From positions 99,555 to 163,554 of the forward strand of contig CAYJFP010000003.1 of the NCBI GenBank assembly GCA_964369415.1: a DNA stretch of 64,000 bases, in the 5' to 3' direction. Below, one piece after another: positions 1 to 7,945 of this stretch (positions are counted from its first letter, which is position 1; the number at the start of each line of letters is the position of its first letter). The translations under genes were made by a program, and so were the position numbers. This DNA comes from SIG603 sp964369415 (GTDB taxonomy: Bacteria; Bacillota; Clostridia; Oscillospirales; Acutalibacteraceae). Below the pieces are notes generated by a model that did not search any database, was not told the origin of the DNA, and saw only the letters and a program-made list of their open reading frames with translations.

Positions 1-401
1 ACGGCTTTACCTTTTACCATTACATGCTAGATTTAAGCCACGGACCTTGCATTTATAAAAGAGTCAGCGGTTGCGGCTCTGGAACTGAGTATTTTGCTGT
101 TACTCCATCTGGCGACTTGTATCCATGTCATCAATTTGTAGGAGATAAAAAGTATTTGATGGGCAATGTATGGGACGGAGTCACCGAAAAAGAGAAGCAA
201 GATGAATTTAGAAAATGTACTGTTTATTCTAAAAAAGAATGTCATGACTGTTGGGCAAGACTTTACTGCGCCGGCGGCTGTGCTGCTAATGCCTATCATT
301 CTACTGGCGACATCATGGGACTGTACAGTTTCGGGTGTGAACTTTTCAAAAAAAGAATCGAATGTGCGATAGCTCTTTATATTTCTGAAAATATGGAATG
401 A
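1..401 (+). CDS. SCIFF-peptide radical SAM maturase, C-terminal part (5' truncated)
   Basis: The reading frame is open from the window edge (phase: first full codon at 3) to TGA at 399-401, so only the last ~133 residues are present. This is a SPASM/twitch domain: a cysteine-rich segment with GCGSG, YPCHQF, FRKC, then C-x2-C-x5-C-x3-C in KECHDCWARLYCAGGC, and a final FGCELF. These cysteines hold auxiliary [4Fe-4S] clusters. The layout and the wording around YPCHQF match the maturases that form thioether links in the Cys-rich SCIFF peptide of Clostridia (CteB type). The radical SAM CxxxCxxC core and the SCIFF peptide gene would lie to the left, outside the window. Other SPASM proteins such as anaerobic sulfatase maturases are the alternative. 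Confidence 0.8.
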   Translation, partial: GFTFYHYMLDLSHGPCIYKRVSGCGSGTEYFAVTPSGDLYPCHQFVGDKKYLMGNVWDGVTEKEKQDEFRKCTVYSKKECHDCWARLYCAGGCAANAYHSTGDIMGLYSFGCELFKKRIECAIALYISENME

Positions 402-411
402 GGTAAAACTT

Positions 412-876
412 ATGGATAACTTTGCTGTTTACGATACAAAAGTCGGTTTTTTAATTATACGATATCAAGACGAAAGCGTTACAATGATTAAAAAAATTAC
501 TAAAGATACAGTAGACGATTTTGGCAAAAAAACGCCATTTACAGACATGGTTTATGAAGAATTATCCCAATATTTTGAAGGAAAAAGAAAGAATTTCACC
601 TTTGCTTATACACTTTATGGAACCGATTTTCAAAAGAAAGTTTGGAGTGCACTTTTAACGATTCCATATGGCGAAACCTGCACTTATAAAGACATTGCTA
701 TACAAATCGGTAATGAAAAAGCTAGTCGTGCAGTGGGACTTGCCAATAATAAAAACCCAATTAATATAGTTATTCCTTGCCATAGGGTTGTGGGCTCTTC
801 GGGAAAACTTGTAGGTTATGCAGGTGGCCTTGACATGAAAAAGGCACTTTTAGACATTGAGAAGCTAGCTAAATAA
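412..876 (+). CDS. ogt: Methylated-DNA--protein-cysteine methyltransferase (Ogt type)
   Basis: This 154-residue protein directly reverses O6-alkylguanine and O4-alkylthymine by moving the alkyl group to its own cysteine in a suicide reaction. The active-site motif PCHRVVG is present with Cys123, preceded by the helix-turn-helix that binds DNA (IPYGETCTYKDIA, then the arginine finger region SRAVGLANNKNP). The N-terminal ~70 residues are the short degenerate domain usual in Ogt. The Shine-Dalgarno GAGG overlaps the TGA of the upstream maturase (10 bases before this ATG), so the two are probably co-translated. Downstream is a hairpin at 914-940. Nothing is missing from the family's catalytic core. 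Confidence 0.95.
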   Translation: MDNFAVYDTKVGFLIIRYQDESVTMIKKITKDTVDDFGKKTPFTDMVYEELSQYFEGKRKNFTFAYTLYGTDFQKKVWSALLTIPYGETCTYKDIAIQIGNEKASRAVGLANNKNPINIVIPCHRVVGSSGKLVGYAGGLDMKKALLDIEKLAK

Positions 877-913
877 CAAAATCACCGCTACTTCTCCTAT
901 ATATAATGCAAAA

Positions 914-940
914 ACAGCTTAGGAATAAATCCTAAGCTGT
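914..940 (+). terminator. Hairpin downstream of ogt
   Basis: Perfect 10-bp inverted repeat (ACAGCTTAGG / CCTAAGCTGT) with a 7-nt loop. There is no long T-run directly after it (AATTCTATCT follows), so it may be a weak terminator or a 3'-end stabiliser for the ogt transcript. It faces the rpsT terminator just downstream. Confidence 0.55.
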
Positions 941-950
941 AATTCTATCT

Positions 951-983
951 AAAAAAAACAAGTAGGCGACCCAAAGGTCGCCT
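951..983 (-). terminator. Intrinsic terminator of rpsT
   Basis: Read on the minus strand this is AGGCGACC-TTTG-GGTCGCCT followed by ACTTG and a run of T (complement of the A-run at 951-958). The 8-bp GC-rich stem sits 29 nt after the rpsT stop codon. Confidence 0.85.
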
Positions 984-1011
984 CTTTAATACTTGTTAAT
1001 ATAAAGCTATA

Positions 1012-1269
1012 TTATGCGCTTGCGTTCAACTTTTTAACAAGAGCAGATTTTTTCCTTGCTGCAGTATTTTTATGGAGAATTCCTTTAGCGGCAGCTTGGT
1101 CAATTTTCTTAACAGCAACTCTAACAGCTTCAGCTTTATCCTCGCCTGATTCGATAGCGATGTTAGCTTTTTTGATTTGAGTTTTAAGTTGAGAATTAAT
1201 CATTTTGTTTTGTGCAGTTTTAGTTGCGATAACTTTAACACGTTTTTTAGCTGATTTAATATTTGGCAT
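1012..1269 (-). CDS. rpsT: 30S ribosomal protein S20
   Basis: The 85-residue basic protein starts MPNIKSAKKRVKV, the hallmark N-terminus of bS20, and is alanine- and lysine-rich throughout. It binds 16S rRNA early in assembly of the small subunit. A longer frame runs upstream to 1323, but the ATG at 1269 is preceded by a strong Shine-Dalgarno (AAGGAGGTG) at the right distance, and the extension has no S20 character. The gene is a single transcription unit: its own promoter lies at 1314-1342 and a terminator at 951-983. In Clostridia rpsT is commonly monocistronic, as here. Confidence 0.97.
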   Translation of the reverse strand: MPNIKSAKKRVKVIATKTAQNKMINSQLKTQIKKANIAIESGEDKAEAVRVAVKKIDQAAAKGILHKNTAARKKSALVKKLNASA

Positions 1270-1313
1270 TTTGGCACCTCCTTCGGCATTAACTGTGTAA
1301 TAACACGCAAAAT

Positions 1314-1342
1314 ATAATACCACATATTTTCAAAAAATGCAA
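1314..1342 (-). promoter_or_regulatory. rpsT promoter
   Basis: On the minus strand TTGCAT (1342-1337), a 17-nt spacer and TATTAT (1319-1314). It lies about 45 nt upstream of the rpsT start codon and fits a housekeeping sigma-A promoter. Confidence 0.7.
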
Positions 1343-1418
1343 GATTTTTTTAATTTTTGCTTCATTATCTTAAGTTATAACTTGCAAATAAATATAAATG
1401 TTCAAAAATGAATTATGA

Positions 1419-1447
1419 TTGACAAGATTTTTATTGAAACTTATAAT
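1419..1447 (+). promoter_or_regulatory. Promoter of the GAF/HD-GYP, FecR, cyclase cluster
   Basis: TTGACA (1419-1424), 17-nt spacer, TATAAT (1442-1447): both boxes are perfect consensus. The leader that follows (~1454-1546) contains a small inverted repeat, TAAGGCT at 1500-1506 and AGCCTTA at 1521-1527, just ahead of the ribosome binding site. Confidence 0.8.
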
Positions 1448-1546
1448 TTAATTATAACTACTTTGCAATAATTAAGCGATTTCAAACGTTACTAAATTAT
1501 AAGGCTTACACTTTAATGTTAGCCTTAACTTATGGAGGATTTTAAA

Positions 1547-2980
1547 GTGCACAAAACTATGCTAAATAAATTAATAGCCGCTAGCGTTTCTTTATCTACT
1601 GAAAAAGACTCAAACGTTCTGCTTCAAGACATTTTGACAGCTGCCATGGACATCACCTCTTGCGATGCAGGAACACTTTATATAAAAAATAACAATACAC
1701 TTGACTTTAAAATCATGATTACAAAGTCGATGAATAATTATAAAGGTGGAAAATTCAGTGAAATTCAAATGCCTTCTGTTTCTATGAAACCAACAAATGT
1801 TTGTGCAAAATCTTTAATAGATAGAAAGCTTATCAATATTAAAGATCTTTCAAAGAACAGCGAATTTGATTTTATTGGCCCTAAAAAATATGATTCGATG
1901 ACAGGCTATAAGACAAAGTCTATGCTTGTAATCCCTATGGAAGACAATACAGGCGAGCAAATCGGTGTCTTGCAACTTATGAATGCTCTTAATGAAAACG
2001 GTGAAGTGATTGCATTTGACAAGAAGTACGAAGTATATATCTCTGCTTTGGCCTCTCTAGCGGCTGCAAGCATTGTAAACCTTAATCACAAGGATGAGAT
2101 GAGGGAACTATTGGAATCCTTGGTAGGAGCGCTCTCAACGGCCATATATATCAGAACTCCATACAATGTCACTCATACTCAAAACATGGTAAAATATGGA
2201 GAAAAGTTTATTGAGAAGCTTAATGAGTTAAATCTTGAGTGGAATTTTGACGAGCAGAAAAAGAGAGAGTTTCTGATGAGCATTTGGCTTCATGACGTCG
2301 GAAAGCTTACGATTCCACTTGAAATAATGAACAAAGAGACAAGACTTGGCGAGGCATTGGAGAGAGTAGAGACCAGATTTGAGATTATTTCTCTTTTAGC
2401 AAAGCTTAACGAAGCAAAAACAGGACAGTCTGCCGCCACAACTCTTGAAAACATTAAACATGCAAAAAAAATCATTCATTCTGCCAATTTTGCGGGATTT
2501 TTAGGCGAAGAATTAGAAAATGAAATTATGTTAATCTCATCATATAAATATACTGATTGTAATAAAGAGATTAAACCTTGGCTTAATGAAGATGAGATAG
2601 ATTCATTGCTTATAAAAAAAGGAACTCTGACTTTTTCTGAGCGAGAAGTCATGGAAAGCCACGTTTTAATGACTGAGAAAATACTTAATAATGTTAAATT
2701 TAGTACAGAATATCAAAATGTGCCAAAATGGGCTTCGCAACACCATGAATTCATAAATAAAATGGGTTATCCGAATAAGCTAGAGAAAGTACAGCTTGAT
2801 AAAGAAGCGAGACTTCTTACAATCATTGACGTTTTTGATGGCTTATCTGCAACTGACCGCCCTTATAAAAAAGCAATTCCACTTGATAGGGTCATCCTCA
2901 TATTAAAAGATATGGAGGAAGAGGGCAAACTTGACTCAGAAATTTTAGATTTATTTCTGACGATAAAGCCTTGGGAATAA
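1547..2980 (+). CDS. GAF domain protein with HD-GYP phosphodiesterase domain
   Basis: Residues ~10-190 form a GAF sensor domain (LQDILTAAMDITSCDAGTLY near the start). Residues ~195-475 form an HD-GYP domain: LHDVGK is the HD pair, followed by QHHEFINKMGYP, which carries the HHE and GYP signatures, and then DVFDGLSATDRPYK. HD-GYP enzymes hydrolyse cyclic di-GMP (some cleave cGAMP), so this is probably a cytosolic sensor-phosphodiesterase. Start choice: the ATG at 1532 has no ribosome binding site, whereas GGAGG at 1534-1538 sits 8 nt before the GTG at 1547, giving 477 residues. It is followed within 20 nt by the FecR lipoprotein and then the adenylate cyclase, apparently in one operon behind a consensus promoter. 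Confidence 0.85.
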   Translation: MHKTMLNKLIAASVSLSTEKDSNVLLQDILTAAMDITSCDAGTLYIKNNNTLDFKIMITKSMNNYKGGKFSEIQMPSVSMKPTNVCAKSLIDRKLINIKDLSKNSEFDFIGPKKYDSMTGYKTKSMLVIPMEDNTGEQIGVLQLMNALNENGEVIAFDKKYEVYISALASLAAASIVNLNHKDEMRELLESLVGALSTAIYIRTPYNVTHTQNMVKYGEKFIEKLNELNLEWNFDEQKKREFLMSIWLHDVGKLTIPLEIMNKETRLGEALERVETRFEIISLLAKLNEAKTGQSAATTLENIKHAKKIIHSANFAGFLGEELENEIMLISSYKYTDCNKEIKPWLNEDEIDSLLIKKGTLTFSEREVMESHVLMTEKILNNVKFSTEYQNVPKWASQHHEFINKMGYPNKLEKVQLDKEARLLTIIDVFDGLSATDRPYKKAIPLDRVILILKDMEEEGKLDSEILDLFLTIKPWE

Positions 2981-2999
2981 ATATTTGAAAGGATTAATC

Positions 3000-4037
3000 A
3001 TGAGCAAAAAACTAATCAGCATCATTATCTTAGTTATTTCATCTCTAATTTTCACTTCTTGTACTTCTGAAGTCAGTGCCTCTGTAGTGCGCCTTTCAGA
3101 AACTAAAGGGACAGTTGAATTATATGATGAAAATTATGAACTAATTACGCAAACACAGGACATGAAAATTTTTGACGGTTACAGCCTATCAACAGGAGAT
3201 GAGAGCTATGCCTTTGTAGACTTAGACGAGACTAAATTAGTTAAATTTGAGGAAGAAAGCCTTTGTGCTTTTAATGAGTCCGGAAAAAATATTAGCCTTG
3301 AATTAAAAGAAGGCTCTATGTTTTTTAACGTAAGTAAGCCTCTTGAAGACGACGAAACTTTTGACATTACAACTTCTACAACCGTAACAAGCATCAGGGG
3401 AACTTCGGGTTATATTTATGCAGAAAATGACAATATAAGCAGCATCTCTCTTTTTACTGGAAAAGTTGACATTACCCTAAATAGCGATTTAGAAGATGAT
3501 ACTGTATCTATAACAGCCGGTCAAAAGCTGAGTTTTAATAAAGAAAATGGCACTGTAGATATTTCCGATATAGATTTAAAAGACTATGGCGATTTTGTGC
3601 TTAACAGTATTGCCGAAGATGAAGACTTGTTAAATGAAGTCGAATCACAAACTGGAATAGACAATCTTTCAGATGAAATCGAAAAAATTTTAAACGATGA
3701 CGAAACCGACATAGACGATGACGATAATGATGACAATGACAACATTGACGGCGAAATTGAAGACGATAAAGATGAGGATGAAACATCAGAAATTGACGAT
3801 TCAGATGAGGATAAGCTTGATAATTTTAATGAAAATGAAGCTTCGTCAAATCAAAATTACGAAACTAGCGAGCCAGATGATTTTGATGAAACAGAAGATG
3901 CAGATGATTCAAACTCTCAAAGCTCTAATTCATCTACTGCCCAAATAACAAGCAAGGATAATGATGATGACGACGATACAGACGATGATGACAATGACGA
4001 GCAAGCAAGTGATGACTCTGATATTGATGATGATTAA
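3000..4037 (+). CDS. FecR-domain lipoprotein with acidic repetitive tail
   Basis: Starts at MSKKLIS (ATG 3000, Shine-Dalgarno GAAAGGA ahead of it; an in-frame start 15 nt upstream lacks one). A signal peptide ends in a lipobox-like FTSC with Cys21, so the protein should be lipid-anchored outside the membrane. Residues ~25-170 resemble the FecR fold (short beta-rich repeats, then TSTTVTSIRGTSGYIY, the conserved region of FecR-like proteins). From ~residue 205 to the end the chain is almost only Asp, Glu, Asn and Ser, with runs such as DDDDDTDDDDND near the C-terminus. That part may bind calcium or act as a flexible spacer. FecR domains often sit beside CHASE2 cyclases, as here, which suggests it presents or modulates a signal to the cyclase. 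Ligand unknown. Confidence 0.8.
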   Translation: MSKKLISIIILVISSLIFTSCTSEVSASVVRLSETKGTVELYDENYELITQTQDMKIFDGYSLSTGDESYAFVDLDETKLVKFEEESLCAFNESGKNISLELKEGSMFFNVSKPLEDDETFDITTSTTVTSIRGTSGYIYAENDNISSISLFTGKVDITLNSDLEDDTVSITAGQKLSFNKENGTVDISDIDLKDYGDFVLNSIAEDEDLLNEVESQTGIDNLSDEIEKILNDDETDIDDDDNDDNDNIDGEIEDDKDEDETSEIDDSDEDKLDNFNENEASSNQNYETSEPDDFDETEDADDSNSQSSNSSTAQITSKDNDDDDDTDDDDNDEQASDDSDIDDD

Positions 4038-4051
4038 ACCGGTGAATGCAT

Positions 4052-5851
4052 ATGACCTTTCATGAAACGATTATAAAATATATTGTCTCTTTTCTGCTCT
4101 CTGTTTTATCATTTTTCATAGTAGAATCTGGAGTATTTTTACCACTGGCCAATAGTCTTAATGACTATTTATATCAAGTCCCCAGTACACCAGACAGCCG
4201 AATTGTAATTATCGGAATCGACCAACGAGCTCTAAGTGAATTTGGTGAATTTCCTTGGGATAGAGATATAATTGCAAATGCTATTGCCTACTTAAATAAG
4301 GATGAAGAAACCATGCCTTGTGTAATAGGGATTGATGTTTTATTTGTAAACGAAAGTGAAAATGATGAACTTCTTTTAAATGTATCTTCTGAACATGACA
4401 ATATTGTCTACTCTTCCTATGCTGAGTTTTCCAATAAAACTGTTAGTTTAAGTGAAAGCGAATTTTATATTGACGATTTTTATGTTTCTTCTTTTTCGCC
4501 CGTGTTTGAAGCTCTTGATAAAACATCTTTAAGCGGACATGTGAATGCAATGATTGACTCTGATGGCGTTTTAAGGCATGGACTTTGGCAAATCGACTTA
4601 GAAAATGGAGAGACTGTACCTTCTTTTCATAGTGTAATTGCAAATCTTTATGCAGATAAGAACGATTTACCGCCCATAGAGCCACCGCCAATGGATAGCA
4701 ATAACATGTGGTACATAAGCCAACAGTCATCCCCAGGTGCTTACAGTGACGGCATATCTGTCTTAGATTTAGTAAACCAAAGTATTGATTCCTCATATTT
4801 TGATGATAAAATTGTACTTATCGGTCCCTACGCAGCAGGTCTTCAGGACGATTTTAAGACCCCTATAGACTCTAGCGAAAAGATGTATGGTGTTGAATAT
4901 CAGGCAAACGCTATTTCAGCTCTTTTAAATGGTGAAACAAAATATATAGTACCTAATTTTTACCAAAGTTTACTTTTATCTGTTATAGTCTTCTTTTCAT
5001 CAGTATTTTTTTCAAAGAAAAAAACATTAATAATTACAATTTTTTGGATTTTATTATTTATTTCATGGATAATTATGTCAATAAGCCTTTACAATATTGG
5101 CATTTTGATATATACTCTTTATGTACCTATGTTCATTAGTATTTTATACCTAATTTCTATTATATCAAATTATTCTGTGGTTTTTGCTGAAAAACTGAAA
5201 CTATCTAGAACCTTTGAGAGATATGTCGCCCCCGAGATTGTAAAAGAACTTTTAAAGGGTGGTAAGAAATCGCTTGAACTCGGTGGCAAGGTAGTGGACG
5301 TATCGGTAATGTTTGCCGATATCAGGGGTTTTACAGCCCTGTCTTCTGTGCTACCGCCAAAAACTTCGGTTGAAATTGTAAATAAATATCTTTCACTTTT
5401 TAGCCAATCAATTTTAAAACATAATGGTACACTTGATAAGTATATAGGTGACTGCACCATGGCTTTTTGGGGCGCACCACTAAAAGACCCTGAAAGTGCT
5501 TTTAAAGCTATTAAAACAGCTAGCGAAATTATTGAAAAAAGCACGCTAATTTCAGCTGAAATTAAAGAAAAATACGGATTTGACATCAATGTTGGAATTG
5601 GAATCACCTTAGGCCCTGCCGTTGTCGGAAACATTGGCTCTTCAGTGCGTATGGACTACACCGCTATAGGCGACTGTGTCAACACTGCTTCTAGACTTGA
5701 GAATGCAGCGTCTGGCGGAGAAATATATGTAAATAAAGAAATAGTAACAAATCTTACATTAATAGCTGAATTTTCTAAAGTTTCAAAAAACATAAAACTT
5801 AAAGGTAAAGAAGACGATTTTGAAATTTTTAAGTTTGAGCGCTTTATTTAG
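4052..5851 (+). CDS. CHASE2-domain class III adenylate cyclase
   Basis: Membrane-bound cyclase making cAMP from ATP. An N-terminal membrane segment (~10-30) is followed by an extracytoplasmic CHASE2 sensor (~35-300), three closely spaced membrane helices (~305-385) and a cytosolic cyclase domain (~405-590). The metal-binding aspartates lie in MFADIRGF (~residue 423) and KYIGDCTMAFWG. The substrate-specifying Lys (DKYIGD) and Asp (MDYTAIGD) point to ATP rather than GTP, and the transition-state Asn and Arg occur in NTASRLE, so the active site looks complete. Start: ATG 4052 has GGTGA six nt upstream; the ATG at 4046 touches that site and is less likely. It is the last gene of the cluster and ends before the terminator at 5901-5940. 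Confidence 0.9.
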   Translation: MTFHETIIKYIVSFLLSVLSFFIVESGVFLPLANSLNDYLYQVPSTPDSRIVIIGIDQRALSEFGEFPWDRDIIANAIAYLNKDEETMPCVIGIDVLFVNESENDELLLNVSSEHDNIVYSSYAEFSNKTVSLSESEFYIDDFYVSSFSPVFEALDKTSLSGHVNAMIDSDGVLRHGLWQIDLENGETVPSFHSVIANLYADKNDLPPIEPPPMDSNNMWYISQQSSPGAYSDGISVLDLVNQSIDSSYFDDKIVLIGPYAAGLQDDFKTPIDSSEKMYGVEYQANAISALLNGETKYIVPNFYQSLLLSVIVFFSSVFFSKKKTLIITIFWILLFISWIIMSISLYNIGILIYTLYVPMFISILYLISIISNYSVVFAEKLKLSRTFERYVAPEIVKELLKGGKKSLELGGKVVDVSVMFADIRGFTALSSVLPPKTSVEIVNKYLSLFSQSILKHNGTLDKYIGDCTMAFWGAPLKDPESAFKAIKTASEIIEKSTLISAEIKEKYGFDINVGIGITLGPAVVGNIGSSVRMDYTAIGDCVNTASRLENAASGGEIYVNKEIVTNLTLIAEFSKVSKNIKLKGKEDDFEIFKFERFI

Positions 5852-5900
5852 TTTATGAGACCACTGTAATGTACAGTGAATTTATGATAAACCTTCCTAT

Positions 5901-5940
5901 AGATAAGGACCAAGATAATTTATTATCTTGGTCCTTATCT
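5901..5940. terminator. Bidirectional terminator between cyclase and tyrA
   Basis: Perfect 18-bp inverted repeat (AGATAAGGACCAAGATAA and its complement) with a 4-nt loop. It separates the convergent cyclase cluster and tyrA operon and can serve both strands. Confidence 0.85.
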
Positions 5941-5942
5941 CT

Positions 5943-6791
5943 TTATTTATCAAAAAGCATTCTACGTTTTGTAGACAGTCTAAAGGTTTCTTTCATATTT
6001 TCTATTTCATCATTTTCGATTTGATTTTTAAGATTTAATAAGCTCTCTACGAAAACATCTATTTCATCGCATAAAATATCTTTGTTCATGCTAAAAAGTT
6101 CGCTCCATAAATTTTCGTCAATCTTTGCAATTCTAGTCAAATCCTTAAAGCTGTCACCGCTGTATTTTACTAGGTCTTCGTCTTCATTTGCCACCATCAA
6201 ACTCACCGCTATCGCATGGGTAAGCTGGCTTAAATAACCTATCATCCGATCGTGCTCTTTAGCACTAAGCTTTGAAATCACGGTAAATCCTAGCGTTTTC
6301 GCCATGTCTCTTAGAATATTTTCAGCTCCAGCTGTATTTTTTTCACTCGGCACAAGAATTAAATTCGCCTCTTTAAAAATTGCGCAATCCGCATTTTTAA
6401 CGCCAAGTGTCTCTTTGCCTCTCATCGGATGTGAAGCGTAAAATTCTATTCTAAGTGGATGAAGAATCGCTTGAATATCTCCTACTATCCCCTGTTTAAC
6501 TCCACAAACGTCGGTGACAATAGCTTTTTCTTTCATGTATTTTGCATTTTCTTTTACCCACTTAACCATCAGTTTTGGATAAAGACAAAGTACTATCAAA
6601 TCGCTCTTTTCTAGATATTTTTCATAATCATTTGTGCTTCCGTCAGTAATGTAGCCACGGCTTTTAGCAAAATCTATGCTCTCTTCATTAATGTCAATTC
6701 CATAGACCGTATTTCCAGCTTTTTTTAATCCCATTGCATAGCTTCCACCCAAAAGGCCAACTCCGACTATAGTTATAATTTTATCTTTCAT
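5943..6791 (-). CDS. tyrA: Prephenate dehydrogenase
   Basis: A 282-residue NAD-dependent dehydrogenase that converts prephenate to 4-hydroxyphenylpyruvate in tyrosine synthesis. The N-terminal Rossmann motif reads VGVGLLGGSYAMGL, followed by the dinucleotide-binding acidic strand end (YGIDIN). The middle has the TyrA signatures FYASHPMRGKE and HDRMIGYLSQLTHAIAVSL. There is no fused chorismate mutase or ACT domain. It starts 15 nt after the DHHW protein gene and is the last gene of that minus-strand operon, an unusual partner for cell-surface O-acylation genes and away from the trp operon of this same window. Confidence 0.92.
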   Translation of the reverse strand: MKDKIITIVGVGLLGGSYAMGLKKAGNTVYGIDINEESIDFAKSRGYITDGSTNDYEKYLEKSDLIVLCLYPKLMVKWVKENAKYMKEKAIVTDVCGVKQGIVGDIQAILHPLRIEFYASHPMRGKETLGVKNADCAIFKEANLILVPSEKNTAGAENILRDMAKTLGFTVISKLSAKEHDRMIGYLSQLTHAIAVSLMVANEDEDLVKYSGDSFKDLTRIAKIDENLWSELFSMNKDILCDEIDVFVESLLNLKNQIENDEIENMKETFRLSTKRRMLFDK

Positions 6792-6806
6792 TTAACTCTC
6801 CAAAAA

Positions 6807-7925
6807 TTAAGCTGTAAAATTCAGCTTAGAAATTATCTCAGGCTCATCTACAGAATCCATATAATACAAAATTAATATATCGTCCGAATCTGCCATCAAC
6901 GCCTCTAAATCTTCTCTAAAAAATCTTAAGTCCACCACATTTATTTTATCATAGTACGGTATCAAAAACGGTATAAAACTGTTTGCGATAGAATCTTTAA
7001 TCACCGTTATCTCTTTTGAAGTATTACTATCGGTATTTATTTCAATCAAGGCTCTGTTCTCGCCTAAAAAGTATAGGTATTCATCCTTTTTTTCTAAATT
7101 TTCATCAAAGTAAACCGAGTCAAACGTAGTATCAATTTCGGGGATATACATGTTGTAATTTCCATCGTAAGTGTTTAAATCATACCTTAAAACTTCATCC
7201 GAAACCGCACCGAAAAAACACCCTTTTGAATAAGTTGTTCCTAAAAAACTATCCGAAACTTTTGTAACTGTATAGTCGTCTTCAATCTCTAAATCAAGCG
7301 ATTTAGAGATTTCCTTAAATCCTATATAAGCACCATTACTGGTCCAGTGGTGGTCGTTTTTATAATAAATTTGCTGCTCGTTTCCGCTTAAATCGTCACT
7401 TAAATCAACATAGCTCTCACCTAAAAGCTCTGCCGCCTTTTGCTGAAATTCATACTCATCAAATGGAGTCGCAAAATCGGGCATTTTATCTTCAAGTACA
7501 TGAGAAGCTGACGGTACAATACTAACGACAAAATTTTTATCTGGATTATTCTCTTTGAAAACCGCCATTTCTTCTATACTTTTCACGGCGTCTTCCATCG
7601 TGGCATCAATTTTTTGAAGGTAATAGTCGTCTTTAGCAAGATAGACTCCATTTATCTCTTTGTACCCTAGTAAAATCTGTGCCTGAGATTTAGCCGAGAC
7701 AAAAAATGTTCTAAGCGGTGAATGGTCGTTCAGATACGTTTCAAAATCTCTTGTCCATTCGCCTTCTATCAGTGATTCCACGCTAAAGTCAGGAAACTCT
7801 TCAAGCGCCCTGTTTTCCTCTTCTGAAAAATCACTTTTCGGGAGAAATATTATTCCCAAAAGGAATATAAATATAACAGCAAGAAAGGAAAAAACTATAA
7901 TTTTATCATATACTGCTTTTTTCAT
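6807..7925 (-). CDS. DHHW-family (AlgX/AlgJ-like) surface protein
   Basis: A 372-residue protein with one N-terminal membrane anchor (residues ~9-30) and an extracytoplasmic domain. It shows the DHHW motif (KNDHHWTSNGAY, around residue 192) and the upstream AKDDYYLQK segment seen in AlgX/AlgJ-like SGNH proteins. In alginate acetylation such proteins move an acetyl group from the MBOAT carrier onto the polysaccharide outside the cell. Here the MBOAT gene lies 20 nt upstream in the same operon, so a partner role in O-acetylating a cell-wall or surface glycan is likely. The substrate cannot be read from the sequence. Confidence 0.82.
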   Translation of the reverse strand: MKKAVYDKIIVFSFLAVIFIFLLGIIFLPKSDFSEEENRALEEFPDFSVESLIEGEWTRDFETYLNDHSPLRTFFVSAKSQAQILLGYKEINGVYLAKDDYYLQKIDATMEDAVKSIEEMAVFKENNPDKNFVVSIVPSASHVLEDKMPDFATPFDEYEFQQKAAELLGESYVDLSDDLSGNEQQIYYKNDHHWTSNGAYIGFKEISKSLDLEIEDDYTVTKVSDSFLGTTYSKGCFFGAVSDEVLRYDLNTYDGNYNMYIPEIDTTFDSVYFDENLEKKDEYLYFLGENRALIEINTDSNTSKEITVIKDSIANSFIPFLIPYYDKINVVDLRFFREDLEALMADSDDILILYYMDSVDEPEIISKLNFTA

Positions 7926-7945
7926 GTCTATACTCCTTTTCTAAA

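Noticed and set aside
3601..4037. GAT/GAC-rich tract as a possible CRISPR-like or satellite repeat
   Set aside because: No constant unit length or spacers; it is the coding sequence of an acidic protein tail in a clean frame.
5170..5634. A 154-codon minus-strand frame inside the cyclase gene
   Set aside because: Antisense to a conserved catalytic domain with intact motifs; no signals of its own.
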